Assembly: GCF_900110255.1 (NCBI RefSeq)
Contig: NZ_FODD01000031.1
Coordinates: forward strand, 38,210 to 102,209
Length of the DNA: 64,000 nt
Reading direction: 5' to 3'
Source: Actinacidiphila rubida
Lineage (GTDB): Bacteria; Actinomycetota; Actinomycetes; Streptomycetales; Streptomycetaceae
Shown here: in pieces, positions 1 through 7,154 of the stretch
Layout: each line of letters opens with the position of its first letter
Position numbering within the stretch: the stretch's first letter is position 1
Notes under the pieces: generated by a model
Databases searched by the model: none
The model's input: the letters and a program-made list of their open reading frames with translations, nothing else
What the model was told of the DNA's origin: nothing
Made by a program: the position numbers and the translations under genes

Positions 1-260
1 ATCCTGCGGGGAGCGGCCGTTGTCGTTGCCTCGCCCACACCGCGTAACTGACCGCGGCGCCGATCGGGCGGGGCGTGGCCGCCGATCGCGCCTATGTGCG
101 GGCGGCGTGGACTACGAGCCCGAGCCGCGGGACGTCCCCCGTGACGGGGACGCGCTCAAGTGCGGCGCACGGCCGGCGCGGGACGTCGTGCCGGACCGGT
201 GGGGCCGTGAGGGCCCGGCCGGCGGTGTCCCGGCCGGCGAGGGCCCCTGGGCGCGTGGGG

Positions 261-770
261 TCAGGCCTTCTCGCTGCGGACCGGGAGCTTCCAGCCCGGC
301 CGCGGGAAGTGGCAGGTGTACCCGTCGGGGTACGTCTGCAGGTAGTCCTGGTGCTCGGGCTCGGCCTCCCAGAACGGGCCGAGCGGCGCCACCTCGGTGA
401 CGACCTTGCCCGGCCACAGGCCGGACGCGTCGACGTCCGCGATGGTGTCCAGGGCGACCTTCTTCTGCTCCTCGTCGGCGTAGTAGATCGCCGAGCGGTA
501 GCTGAGGCCGATGTCGTTGCCCTGGCGGTTGCGGGTGCTCGGGTCGTGGATCTGGAAGAAGTACTCCAGGATCGTGCGGTAGTCCGTCACGTCCGGGTCG
601 AAGGTGATCTCGATCGACTCGGCGTGGGTGCCGTGGTTGCGGTACGTGGCGTTGGGCACGTCGCCGCCGGAGTAGCCCACACGCGTATCGGTCACCCCGG
701 GCTGCTTCCGGATCAGCTCCTGCATCCCCCAGAAGCACCCGCCGGCCAGGACGGCCTTCTGCGTGGCCAT
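261..770 (-). CDS. msrA: Peptide-methionine (S)-S-oxide reductase MsrA
   Basis: Reduces methionine-S-sulfoxide in oxidised proteins and free methionine in the cytoplasm, using thioredoxin-type reductant. The 169-residue product carries the catalytic GCFWG motif near residues 10-15 and the family signatures GYSGG, YRNHGTHAESIEITFDP and the YLQTYPDGYTCHF region near the C-terminus, so it is full length. The ATG at 770 is preceded by GGAGGAG at good spacing, which rules out the much longer upstream-open frame. It faces away from the DyP-encapsulin pair, so the intergenic region probably serves both, giving a local oxidative-stress theme (inference). Confidence 0.96.
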   Translation of the reverse strand: MATQKAVLAGGCFWGMQELIRKQPGVTDTRVGYSGGDVPNATYRNHGTHAESIEITFDPDVTDYRTILEYFFQIHDPSTRNRQGNDIGLSYRSAIYYADEEQKKVALDTIADVDASGLWPGKVVTEVAPLGPFWEAEPEHQDYLQTYPDGYTCHFPRPGWKLPVRSEKA

Positions 771-941
771 GTCACTCCTCCATGTCGGTGGTGGTAGGTC
801 CGATCGGTACGGATCGCCCGTTGTGCGGAACCTTCGGGCGGTCGGCAAAATTCCCCACCGGGGCAGTAGGGTCCGAGCTAGGGGGAGATCCACACGACAG
901 CCCCTGGTTCCACGTGACAGCACCGAGATCAGGAGGACGGG

Positions 942-2099
942 TTGGCATCCTCGCTCTTTCCCCCGCCCGAGTCCGCACCCGTGACGGAGTCCGCGCGGGC
1001 GTCCGCGCCCGCCTCCGCGCCGGACCCGGAGCCGCAGCAGGTCCTGGCGCCGCTGTCGGCCGCCGCGGTCTTCCTCGTGGTGACCGTCGAGCAGGCCGGT
1101 GAGCAGGCGGTACGCGACCTGCTGGGCGACCTGCCGGGGCTCGTGCGGGCCTTCGGCTTCAGCGCGCCCGACGCGGCGCTGAGCTGCGTCACCGGCGTCG
1201 GCTCCGACGCCTGGGACCGGCTCTTCGACGCCCCGCGCCCGGCGGAGCTGCACCCCTTCCGGCCGGTCGACGGCCCCCGTCACCACGCTCCGGCCACCCC
1301 CGGTGACGTGCTGTTCCACGTGCGGGCGGCCCGCTCGGACCTGTGCTTCGCGCTCGCCGCCGAGATCATGCGGCGGCTGCGCGGCGCGGTGGCGCTCCAG
1401 GACGAGGTGCAGGGCTTCAAGTACCTGGACGTCCGCGACCTGCTCGGCTTCGTCGACGGCACCGAGAACCCGGTGGGCGGCGAGGCCAGGGACGCCGTCC
1501 TGATCGGCGCCGAGGACCCGGAGCACGCCGGCGGCAGCTACGTGCTGGTGCAGAAGTACCTCCACGACCTCGACGCCTGGAACACCCTCCCGGTGGAGGC
1601 GCAGGAACGGATCATCGGCCGCACCAAGGCCACGAACGTCGAACTGGACGCCCCCGGCTCGCACGTCGACCTGAACACCGTGGTCGGTGCCGACGGCGAG
1701 GAGCGGCAGATCCTGCGGGACAACATGCCGTTCGGCAGCCCGGGGCGCGGCGAGTTCGGCACGTACTACATCGCGTACTCGCGCACGCCCGAGGTCACCG
1801 AGCTGATGCTGCGGCGGATGTTCGTGGGCGTGCCGCCGACCGGGCACGACCGCATCCTGGACTTCTCGACCGCCGTCACCGGCACCCTCTTCTACGTCCC
1901 TCCCGCCGGGTTCCTCGACGACCTGCCGCCGCTCCCGGCGGCGGCCGGCCGTGTCCCGGCACCCGCGGGTCCCGGCCCGCAGCCGCAGCTCCCCGATCTC
2001 CCGGACGGTCCGCGCGGTGAGGATTCCGGCAGCGCCGCCGGCCCCACCGGCCCGTCCGACGGCAGTCTCGGCATCGGCAACCTGAACCCGGCGTCCTGA
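942..2099 (+). CDS. Dye-decolorizing (DyP-type) heme peroxidase, encapsulin cargo
   Basis: A heme peroxidase that uses H2O2 to oxidise dyes and phenolics; DyP enzymes are classic encapsulin cargo. The sequence shows the DyP motif GFVDGTENP near residues 169-177, the proximal heme histidine in GSHVD near 240, and the distal-pocket DNMPFG..RGEFGTYY region. The roughly 65-residue C-terminal tail is Pro/Gly-rich and ends in DGSLGIGNLNPAS, which matches the encapsulin targeting peptide consensus (GSLGIGSL). I chose TTG at 942 because AGGAGG lies 5 nt upstream. The encapsulin shell gene follows after 31 bp, so the two form an operon. Assigned to DyP with high confidence; the physiological substrate is not evident. 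Confidence 0.96.
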   Translation: MASSLFPPPESAPVTESARASAPASAPDPEPQQVLAPLSAAAVFLVVTVEQAGEQAVRDLLGDLPGLVRAFGFSAPDAALSCVTGVGSDAWDRLFDAPRPAELHPFRPVDGPRHHAPATPGDVLFHVRAARSDLCFALAAEIMRRLRGAVALQDEVQGFKYLDVRDLLGFVDGTENPVGGEARDAVLIGAEDPEHAGGSYVLVQKYLHDLDAWNTLPVEAQERIIGRTKATNVELDAPGSHVDLNTVVGADGEERQILRDNMPFGSPGRGEFGTYYIAYSRTPEVTELMLRRMFVGVPPTGHDRILDFSTAVTGTLFYVPPAGFLDDLPPLPAAAGRVPAPAGPGPQPQLPDLPDGPRGEDSGSAAGPTGPSDGSLGIGNLNPAS

Positions 2100-2130
2100 A
2101 CCCGCCACACCTGAACAGGAGCACGCTCCC

Positions 2131-2940
2131 GTGAACAACCTGCACCGCGATCTCGCGCCCATCTCCGCCGCCGCCTGGGACGACCTGGAGGCCGAGGCGC
2201 GGCGCACCTTCCGCCGCAACATCGCGGCCCGCCGCATGGTCGACGTCCCCGACGCCGCCGGCCCGGAGTTCGCCGCGGTGGCCACCGGCCACCTCTCGCC
2301 GGTCGCCGCGCCGGCCGACGGCGTGACCGCGCACCTGCGGCAGACCCAGCCCGTCGTGCAGCTGCGCGTCCCGTTCACCGTCGACCGCGAGCAGGTCGAC
2401 AACGTGGAGCGGGGCGCCAAGGACGCGGACTGGCAGCCGGTCAAGGACGCCGCCCGCAAGCTCGCCTTCGCCGAGGACCGCGCGGTCTTCGAGGGCTACC
2501 CGGCGGCCGGGATCACCGGCATCAGGGCCGCCGCGTCCAATCCGGAGCTGACGCTGCCGGCCGACGTGCGGGCCTACCCCGACGTGATCAGCCAGGCCAT
2601 CACCGAACTGCGGCTGGCCGGCGTCGACGGCAAGTACAGCCTGGCGCTGAGCGCCGACGCGTACACCGCGGTCAGCGAGACGTCCGACCAGGGCTACCCG
2701 ATCCACGCCCACCTGGCGCGGCTGGTGGACGGCGACATCGTGTGGGCGCCGGCGATCGACGGCGCGTTCCTGCTGGCCTCGCGGGGCGGCGACTTCGAGC
2801 TGGTCGTCGGGCAGGACGTGTCGATCGGCTACCTGAGCCACACCGCCACCGCCGTCGAGCTGTACTTCCAGGAGACCTTCACGTTCCTGGTCCACACCTC
2901 GGAGGCGGTCGTCGCCCTCCAGCCGGCCCCGGGCGCGTGA
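2131..2940 (+). CDS. Family 1 encapsulin nanocompartment shell protein
   Basis: Self-assembles into an HK97-fold protein cage around the upstream DyP peroxidase. The 269-residue length is normal for family 1 encapsulins, and the N-terminus (NNLHRDLAPISAAAWDDLEAEARRTF) and the VDVPDAAGPEFAAV / QPVVQLRVPFTVDR / EDRAVFEGY segments are characteristic. The start is GTG with AGGAG upstream. It sits 31 bp after the peroxidase stop, and the cargo's C-terminal targeting peptide is what binds the inside of this shell (family knowledge). No separate ferritin-like cargo is visible nearby. Confidence 0.96.
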   Translation: MNNLHRDLAPISAAAWDDLEAEARRTFRRNIAARRMVDVPDAAGPEFAAVATGHLSPVAAPADGVTAHLRQTQPVVQLRVPFTVDREQVDNVERGAKDADWQPVKDAARKLAFAEDRAVFEGYPAAGITGIRAAASNPELTLPADVRAYPDVISQAITELRLAGVDGKYSLALSADAYTAVSETSDQGYPIHAHLARLVDGDIVWAPAIDGAFLLASRGGDFELVVGQDVSIGYLSHTATAVELYFQETFTFLVHTSEAVVALQPAPGA

Positions 2941-3101
2941 CGGCCGCTCCCGGCGCGTGAACGCGGCCCGCGGCGCGTGACAGCGGCCCGCGGTGGCACG
3001 ATGCGCCGCCGCGGGCCTCTCACGTTTCCGCCGCCGCGCGCGTCTACCTGATGCGGGCGCCGGCGGAACCGGGCCGTGCGCCGCGGGAGGAGGACACCAG
3101 G

Positions 3102-3602
3102 ATGCGTACGCACACCGTCATCGGCTCCCCGCTGGGCGATCTGGCCGTCGTCGCCGAGGACGGGGCGGTGACCGGGCTGTACTACACGCAGCGGCACAGG
3201 GGACGACCACCGCAGGAAGAGTTCGGGGAGCGGGACGACAGCTGCTTCCTGGCCGTCAGGCAGCAGCTCAAGGAGTACTTCGCGGGCGGGCGGCGGGTCT
3301 TCGAACTGCCACTGGACGCACGCGGGGACGACTTCCAGCGGCAGGTGTGGCAGCTGGTCGCCGCGATCCCCTACGGCCGCACCCGCAGCTACGGCGACCT
3401 GGCGACGGACCTCGGCGACCGGTCGCTCGCCCAGGCGGTGGGCGCGGCGGTCGGCGCCAACCCGCTGTGCCTGCTGGTCGCCTGCCACCGGGTGGTCGGC
3501 GCCGACGGCCGGCTGACCGGCTACGCGGGCGGCCTGGACCGCAAGCGGTTCCTGCTGGAGCTCGAGGAGCCACCGCAGCAGCGCGCCGCCCGGCTGTTCT
3601 GA
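3102..3602 (+). CDS. ogt: Methylated-DNA--protein-cysteine methyltransferase (first copy)
   Basis: Suicidal repair protein that transfers the alkyl group from O6-alkylguanine to its own cysteine. The 166-residue product has the small N-terminal domain and the DNA-binding/active-site domain with FQRQVWQLVAAIPYGRTRSYGDLA, the arginine-finger region, and the cysteine loop VACHRVVG. The usual loop is PCHRV; here Ala replaces Pro directly before the reactive Cys, a variant tolerated in some actinobacterial members. ATG at 3102 follows GGGAGGAGG, so the 17-residue upstream extension is not used. It lies just upstream of a sigma factor and a second methyltransferase in the same direction. Confidence 0.93.
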   Translation: MRTHTVIGSPLGDLAVVAEDGAVTGLYYTQRHRGRPPQEEFGERDDSCFLAVRQQLKEYFAGGRRVFELPLDARGDDFQRQVWQLVAAIPYGRTRSYGDLATDLGDRSLAQAVGAAVGANPLCLLVACHRVVGADGRLTGYAGGLDRKRFLLELEEPPQQRAARLF

Positions 3603-3619
3603 GGGGCGGCACCGGCGGC

Positions 3620-4288
3620 ATGCGCACGGCGGCGGACCCGACGACGGACCCGAGGACAGGCACGCCCACGGAGAGGCTCACCGGCACGGGCACGGACACG
3701 CGTACGGACAGGGGCAGGGACACGGACACCAGCAGCGGCAGGGCCATCGCGGCCACCGGCGGCGCGCGGCGCGGCACGGCGGCCGGGCGCAGCGGCGACG
3801 GGCCGCGCAAGCCGCCGTTCGAGCAGGTGGTGGCCGAGCACGGACCGATGGTGCTGCGGGTCGTCCGGGCCGTGCTCGGCCCGGACGACGCGGAGGACGC
3901 CTGGTCGGAGACGTTCCTGGCGGCGCTGCGCGCCTACCCCGAGCTGCCGGCGGACACGAACGTCGAGGCGTGGCTGGTGACGGTCGCCCACCGCAAGGCG
4001 ATCGACGTGACCCGTGCCAACGCCCGCCGTCCCGCGCCGGTCGGCGCGGTGCCGGACCGTCCCGCGCGCACCGGCCGGCCCGACGACTTCGACCCCGACC
4101 TGTGGCAGGCGCTGGCCGCGCTGCCGGACCGCCAGCGGCAGGCGGTGGCGTACCACTACCTGGCGGGCCTGCCCTACCGGGAGATCGCCGCGCTCGCCGG
4201 CGGCAGCACGGACGCCGCGCGCAGGGCGGCGGCCGACGGCATGAGGACCCTGCGGCGCACCTACCCGACGTCCACGGAGGAACCATGA
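3620..4288 (+). CDS. ECF-like RNA polymerase sigma factor, coupled to a DNA methyltransferase
   Basis: Directs RNA polymerase to a specialised promoter set. After a 65-residue Thr/Gly/Arg-rich low-complexity N-terminus, region 2 (EQVVAEHGPMVLRVVRAVLGPDDAEDAWSETFLAAL, AWLVTVAHRKAIDVTRAN) and region 4 (ALAALPDRQRQAVAYHYLAGLPYREIAALAGGSTDAARRAAADGMRTLRR) are clear. The last codons overlap the next gene (ATGA at 4285-4288), so expression is translationally coupled to the second methyltransferase. The context suggests control of the alkylation response, an Ada-like logic (inference). The ATG at 3620 has GAGGGG about 10 nt upstream; the N-terminus is the uncertain part. Confidence 0.88.
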   Translation: MRTAADPTTDPRTGTPTERLTGTGTDTRTDRGRDTDTSSGRAIAATGGARRGTAAGRSGDGPRKPPFEQVVAEHGPMVLRVVRAVLGPDDAEDAWSETFLAALRAYPELPADTNVEAWLVTVAHRKAIDVTRANARRPAPVGAVPDRPARTGRPDDFDPDLWQALAALPDRQRQAVAYHYLAGLPYREIAALAGGSTDAARRAAADGMRTLRRTYPTSTEEP

Positions 4289-4914
4289 TCACCCACGATC
4301 CCGACGTCCCGAGGCTGCTGGCGGCGCTGAGCGCGTCCGGCGGCGCCGCGGACGCGGCGGTGGCCGCCCGGCTGCACGCCAGGCTGGTCGCGGACGCCGC
4401 GCGCGAGAGCGTCCTCGACGTCGCCTACCGCACCGTCGACACCCCGGCGGGCCCGCTGCTGCTGGCCGCCACCGAGCGGGGCCTGGTGACGGTCGCCTAC
4501 GCGGTGCAGGACCACGCGGCGGTGCTGCAGGGCCTGGCCGACCGGATCAGCCCGCGCGTGCTGCACGCGCCGGGCCGGCTGGACGAGGCCGCCCGCCAGG
4601 TCGACGACTACTTCGCGGGGCGCCGCAAGGACTTCGACCTCGCGCTGGACCTCCGCCTGTCGAAGGGGTTCCGCCGCGAGGTGCTGGCCCACCTGCCGCA
4701 CATCGCGTACGGGAGCACGGAGAGCTACGCGCAGGTCGCGTCGGCCGCGGGCAGTCCCCGCGCGGTGCGGGCCGTCGGCACGGCGTGCGCGACCAACCCG
4801 CTGCCGGTCGTGGTGCCGTGCCACCGGGTGGTGCGTTCGGACGGCACGCGCGGGCAGTACGTCGGCGGCGCCGCGGTCAAGGACCTGCTGCTCGGCCTGG
4901 AGGCGGCGGCCTGA
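4285..4914 (+). CDS. Methylated-DNA--protein-cysteine methyltransferase with N-terminal extension (second copy)
   Basis: Second O6-alkylguanine repair protein in this cluster. The active-site domain is canonical (FRREVLAHLPHIAYGSTESYAQVA and VVVPCHRVVRSDG, near residues 130-195). Residues 1-50 form an extra alanine-rich helical segment (PRLLAALSASGGAADAAVAARLHARLVADAARES) not needed for repair and resembling an interaction module. The start codon overlaps the sigma factor stop by 4 bp with GGAGG upstream. The methylated protein may signal to the sigma factor, as Ada does by itself in E. coli; that is inference, and it could simply be a co-expressed repair enzyme. Confidence 0.9.
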   Translation: MITHDPDVPRLLAALSASGGAADAAVAARLHARLVADAARESVLDVAYRTVDTPAGPLLLAATERGLVTVAYAVQDHAAVLQGLADRISPRVLHAPGRLDEAARQVDDYFAGRRKDFDLALDLRLSKGFRREVLAHLPHIAYGSTESYAQVASAAGSPRAVRAVGTACATNPLPVVVPCHRVVRSDGTRGQYVGGAAVKDLLLGLEAAA

Positions 4915-4935
4915 CGCGTCCGGACGCCGCCGGAC

Positions 4936-4982
4936 CGGGCCGGGGACCGGCCCCCGTGGGGCCCCACCGGGGATCCGGCCCG
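4936..4982. terminator. Hairpin between convergent genes
   Basis: Outer arms CGGGCCGG (4936-4943) and CCGGCCCG (4975-4982) are perfectly complementary, with a further imperfect GC-rich stem inside. It lies between the convergent methyltransferase and EI24 genes, where a bidirectional terminator is expected. There is no T-run, as is usual in this GC range. Confidence 0.5.
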
Positions 4983-5006
4983 CTGCCGCCCGGCGCGCCC
5001 GGGGGC

Positions 5007-5855
5007 TCAGCCGGCGTCCGGCCGCCCTTCCGCTCCGCGGCCGCCGCCCGGGTCCGTCCCCGGCTCCGCCTCCGGTTCCGGCTCCGCCAGCGGCGGCGGG
5101 GCGAGTTCGCGGGCCAGCAGCGTGGCACCCGCCACGGCGCCCGGCATCAGCACGACCGCGACGAACGGGACGAGGAACGCCAGCACGAGCGGGACGCCGA
5201 AGCCCAGCGCGAGCGGGAGGCGGCGGCGCAGCAGGCGGATGCGCTCCAGGATCGGCACGTCACGCCGCTGGAAGGCCACCCCGGACAGTTCCAGGGTGAG
5301 GAAGTAGCCGGAGACGCAGAAGCCGGCGACCGGCACGACCGTCTGGCCGACGAACGGCACGAACCCGGCGGCGAACAGCACGATCCCGAACGCCGCGACG
5401 CGCACCAGCACGCGCAGGCTGTCGACCGCGGAGATCCACAACTCCCGCCACAGCGACCGGTCCGGCGGCTCGGGCGCGCCGCCCTCGGCACGGTCCACCC
5501 GCTCGGCCAGCGTCTCGTAGAAGGGCTGGCCGACGAGCAGGGTGACGGCGGTGAACGAGATCAGGGCGAGCAGCAGCCCGCCGCCGAAGAGCAGGGCCGT
5601 CAGCAGGCCGCGGAACAGGCCGGGCCACGGCGACGTCCAGTGGTCGGCGAACGGCGTCGCCCAGTCGACGAAGTCCGCGCCCCACAGGGCGAGGACGGCC
5701 AGTGCCGCGGCGTAGCCGACCAGGGTCAGCAGGGCGGGGACCATCCCGAACCGCCAGTCGCGGCCGTGGCGTACGGCCCAGCGCTGCCCGTCGGCCAACA
5801 GCCGCACTCCGTGGATGAGATCGCGCATGGCCGGATCGTACGGGTTGCCGTCCAC
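5007..5855 (-). CDS. EI24 / CysZ-family integral membrane protein
   Basis: Member of the EI24 (PF07264-type) family, which includes the sulfate permease CysZ; the actual substrate in actinomycetes is not known. Of about 282 residues, four to six are long hydrophobic segments (VPALLTLVGYAAALAVLALW, LLTALLFGGGLLLALISFTAVTLLV, VAAFGIVLFAAGFVPFVGQTVVPVAGF, ALGFGVPLVLAFLVPFVAVVLM). Between them are the family motifs GQPFYETLAERVD and GYFLTLELSGVAFQRRD. The C-terminal 35 residues are Pro/Glu/Gly-rich. The start is either GTG 5855 or ATG 5828 (MRDLIHGVR); neither has a strong ribosome site. Confidence 0.85.
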   Translation of the reverse strand: MDGNPYDPAMRDLIHGVRLLADGQRWAVRHGRDWRFGMVPALLTLVGYAAALAVLALWGADFVDWATPFADHWTSPWPGLFRGLLTALLFGGGLLLALISFTAVTLLVGQPFYETLAERVDRAEGGAPEPPDRSLWRELWISAVDSLRVLVRVAAFGIVLFAAGFVPFVGQTVVPVAGFCVSGYFLTLELSGVAFQRRDVPILERIRLLRRRLPLALGFGVPLVLAFLVPFVAVVLMPGAVAGATLLARELAPPPLAEPEPEAEPGTDPGGGRGAEGRPDAG

Positions 5856-6009
5856 TCCGGCCCCGCTCTGGTCCAGACCTATTGACGCGTTCTGCGGCCC
5901 CTCCTACGGTCGGGTGCTGCGCGAAGGTCTCCACTTCACCAAGAGCCGGGCTGTCAAGCCCCCCCACATCAGCTCATGCCCGTGGCACGCGGCACGAAGG
6001 GAGCACAGC

Positions 6010-7074
6010 ATGTTCCGTCGGAGGTTGCGCACGTTACGAACGGCCGGTGCCGCACTGGCACTTGCCGCGCTCGTCCAGATCCCGGCCGCCGCGGCGGCGA
6101 CCCACACGGCCGCGGCCGACACCTGCGCGACGAAGCCCCGGCCGTCCGGCAAGGTCCTCCAGGGCTACTGGGAGAACTGGGACGGCGCCGCCAACGGCGT
6201 GCATCCCGGCCTCGGTTGGATCCCCGTCACGGACGGCCGGATCGCCGCCCACGGCTACAACGTCCTCAACGCGGCGTTCCCGGTGATCCTTTCGGACGGC
6301 ACCGTCGAATGGCAGGACGGCATGGACACCGGCGTCAAGGTGCCGACGCCCGCCGAGATGTGCCAGGCCAAGGCGGCCGGCGCGACCATCCTGATGTCCA
6401 TCGGCGGTGCGGCCGCCGGCATCGACCTCAGCTCCAGCGCCGTCGCGGACCGGTTCGTCGCGACGATCGTGCCGATCCTCAAGCAGTACGACTTCGACGG
6501 GATCGACATCGACATCGAGACCGGTCTGGTCGGCAGCGGCAGCATCGGCACCCTGTCCACCTCGCAGGCCAACCTGGAACGCATCATCGACGGCGTGCTC
6601 TCCCAGATGCCCGCCGGCTTCGGCCTGACGATGGCCCCGGAGACCGCGTACGTCACCGGTGGCAGCATCGCCTACGGCTCGATCTGGGGTGCGTACCTGC
6701 CGATCGTGAAGAAGTACGCGGACAACGGCCGTCTGTGGTGGCTGAACATGCAGTACTACAACGGCAGCATGTACGGCTGCTCCGGCGACTCCTACGAGGC
6801 GGGCACGGTCGCCGGGTTCACCGCCCAGACCACCTGCCTGAACACGGGGCTCGTCGTGCAGGGCACGACGATCAGGGTGCCGTACGACAAGCAGGTGCCG
6901 GGACTCCCGGCCCAACCGGGCGCGGGAGGCGGCTACATGACGCCGTCGCTGGTCTCCCAGTCCTGGCACGCCTTCGGCGGGAGCCTCAAGGGCCTGATGA
7001 CCTGGTCCCTGAACTGGGACGGCTCCAAGGGCTGGACGTTCGGCGACAACGTGAAGTCCCTGCAGGGCCGTTGA
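6010..7074 (+). CDS. Secreted GH18 chitinase
   Basis: Hydrolyses chitin outside the cell. A Sec signal peptide (MFRRRLRTLRTAGAALALAALVQIPAAAAA) is followed directly by a single GH18 TIM-barrel. The catalytic motif DGIDIDIE lies near residues 163-170, with strand motifs GYWENWDG, ILMSIGG, MAPETAYV and MTWSLNWDG. There is no carbohydrate-binding or FnIII domain, so this is a catalytic-domain-only chitinase of 354 residues. The ATG follows GAAGGGAG. It is followed by a strong terminator and is convergent with the FG-GAP protein gene. Confidence 0.94.
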   Translation: MFRRRLRTLRTAGAALALAALVQIPAAAAATHTAAADTCATKPRPSGKVLQGYWENWDGAANGVHPGLGWIPVTDGRIAAHGYNVLNAAFPVILSDGTVEWQDGMDTGVKVPTPAEMCQAKAAGATILMSIGGAAAGIDLSSSAVADRFVATIVPILKQYDFDGIDIDIETGLVGSGSIGTLSTSQANLERIIDGVLSQMPAGFGLTMAPETAYVTGGSIAYGSIWGAYLPIVKKYADNGRLWWLNMQYYNGSMYGCSGDSYEAGTVAGFTAQTTCLNTGLVVQGTTIRVPYDKQVPGLPAQPGAGGGYMTPSLVSQSWHAFGGSLKGLMTWSLNWDGSKGWTFGDNVKSLQGR

Positions 7075-7085
7075 CCCGCGGGTGA

Positions 7086-7129
7086 CGCACCGGTGCCCCG
7101 GCCCGTCGAAGGGCCGGGGCACCGGTGCG
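7086..7129. terminator. Perfect bidirectional hairpin terminator
   Basis: Arms of 19 bp (7086-7104 and 7111-7129) are perfectly complementary around a 6-nt GTCGAA loop. It sits 12 bp after the chitinase stop and 26 bp from the stop of the convergent gene, so it probably terminates both. Confidence 0.9.
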
Positions 7130-7154
7130 TTCCTGGTCGTGCCGTGTTCCCGTG

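Noticed and set aside
261..2459. A 730-codon open frame antisense to DyP and encapsulin, continuous with msrA
   Set aside because: Only its last 169 codons are msrA, with their own ribosome site. The rest is low-complexity Arg/Ala/Gly sequence caused by high GC opposite two well-identified genes.
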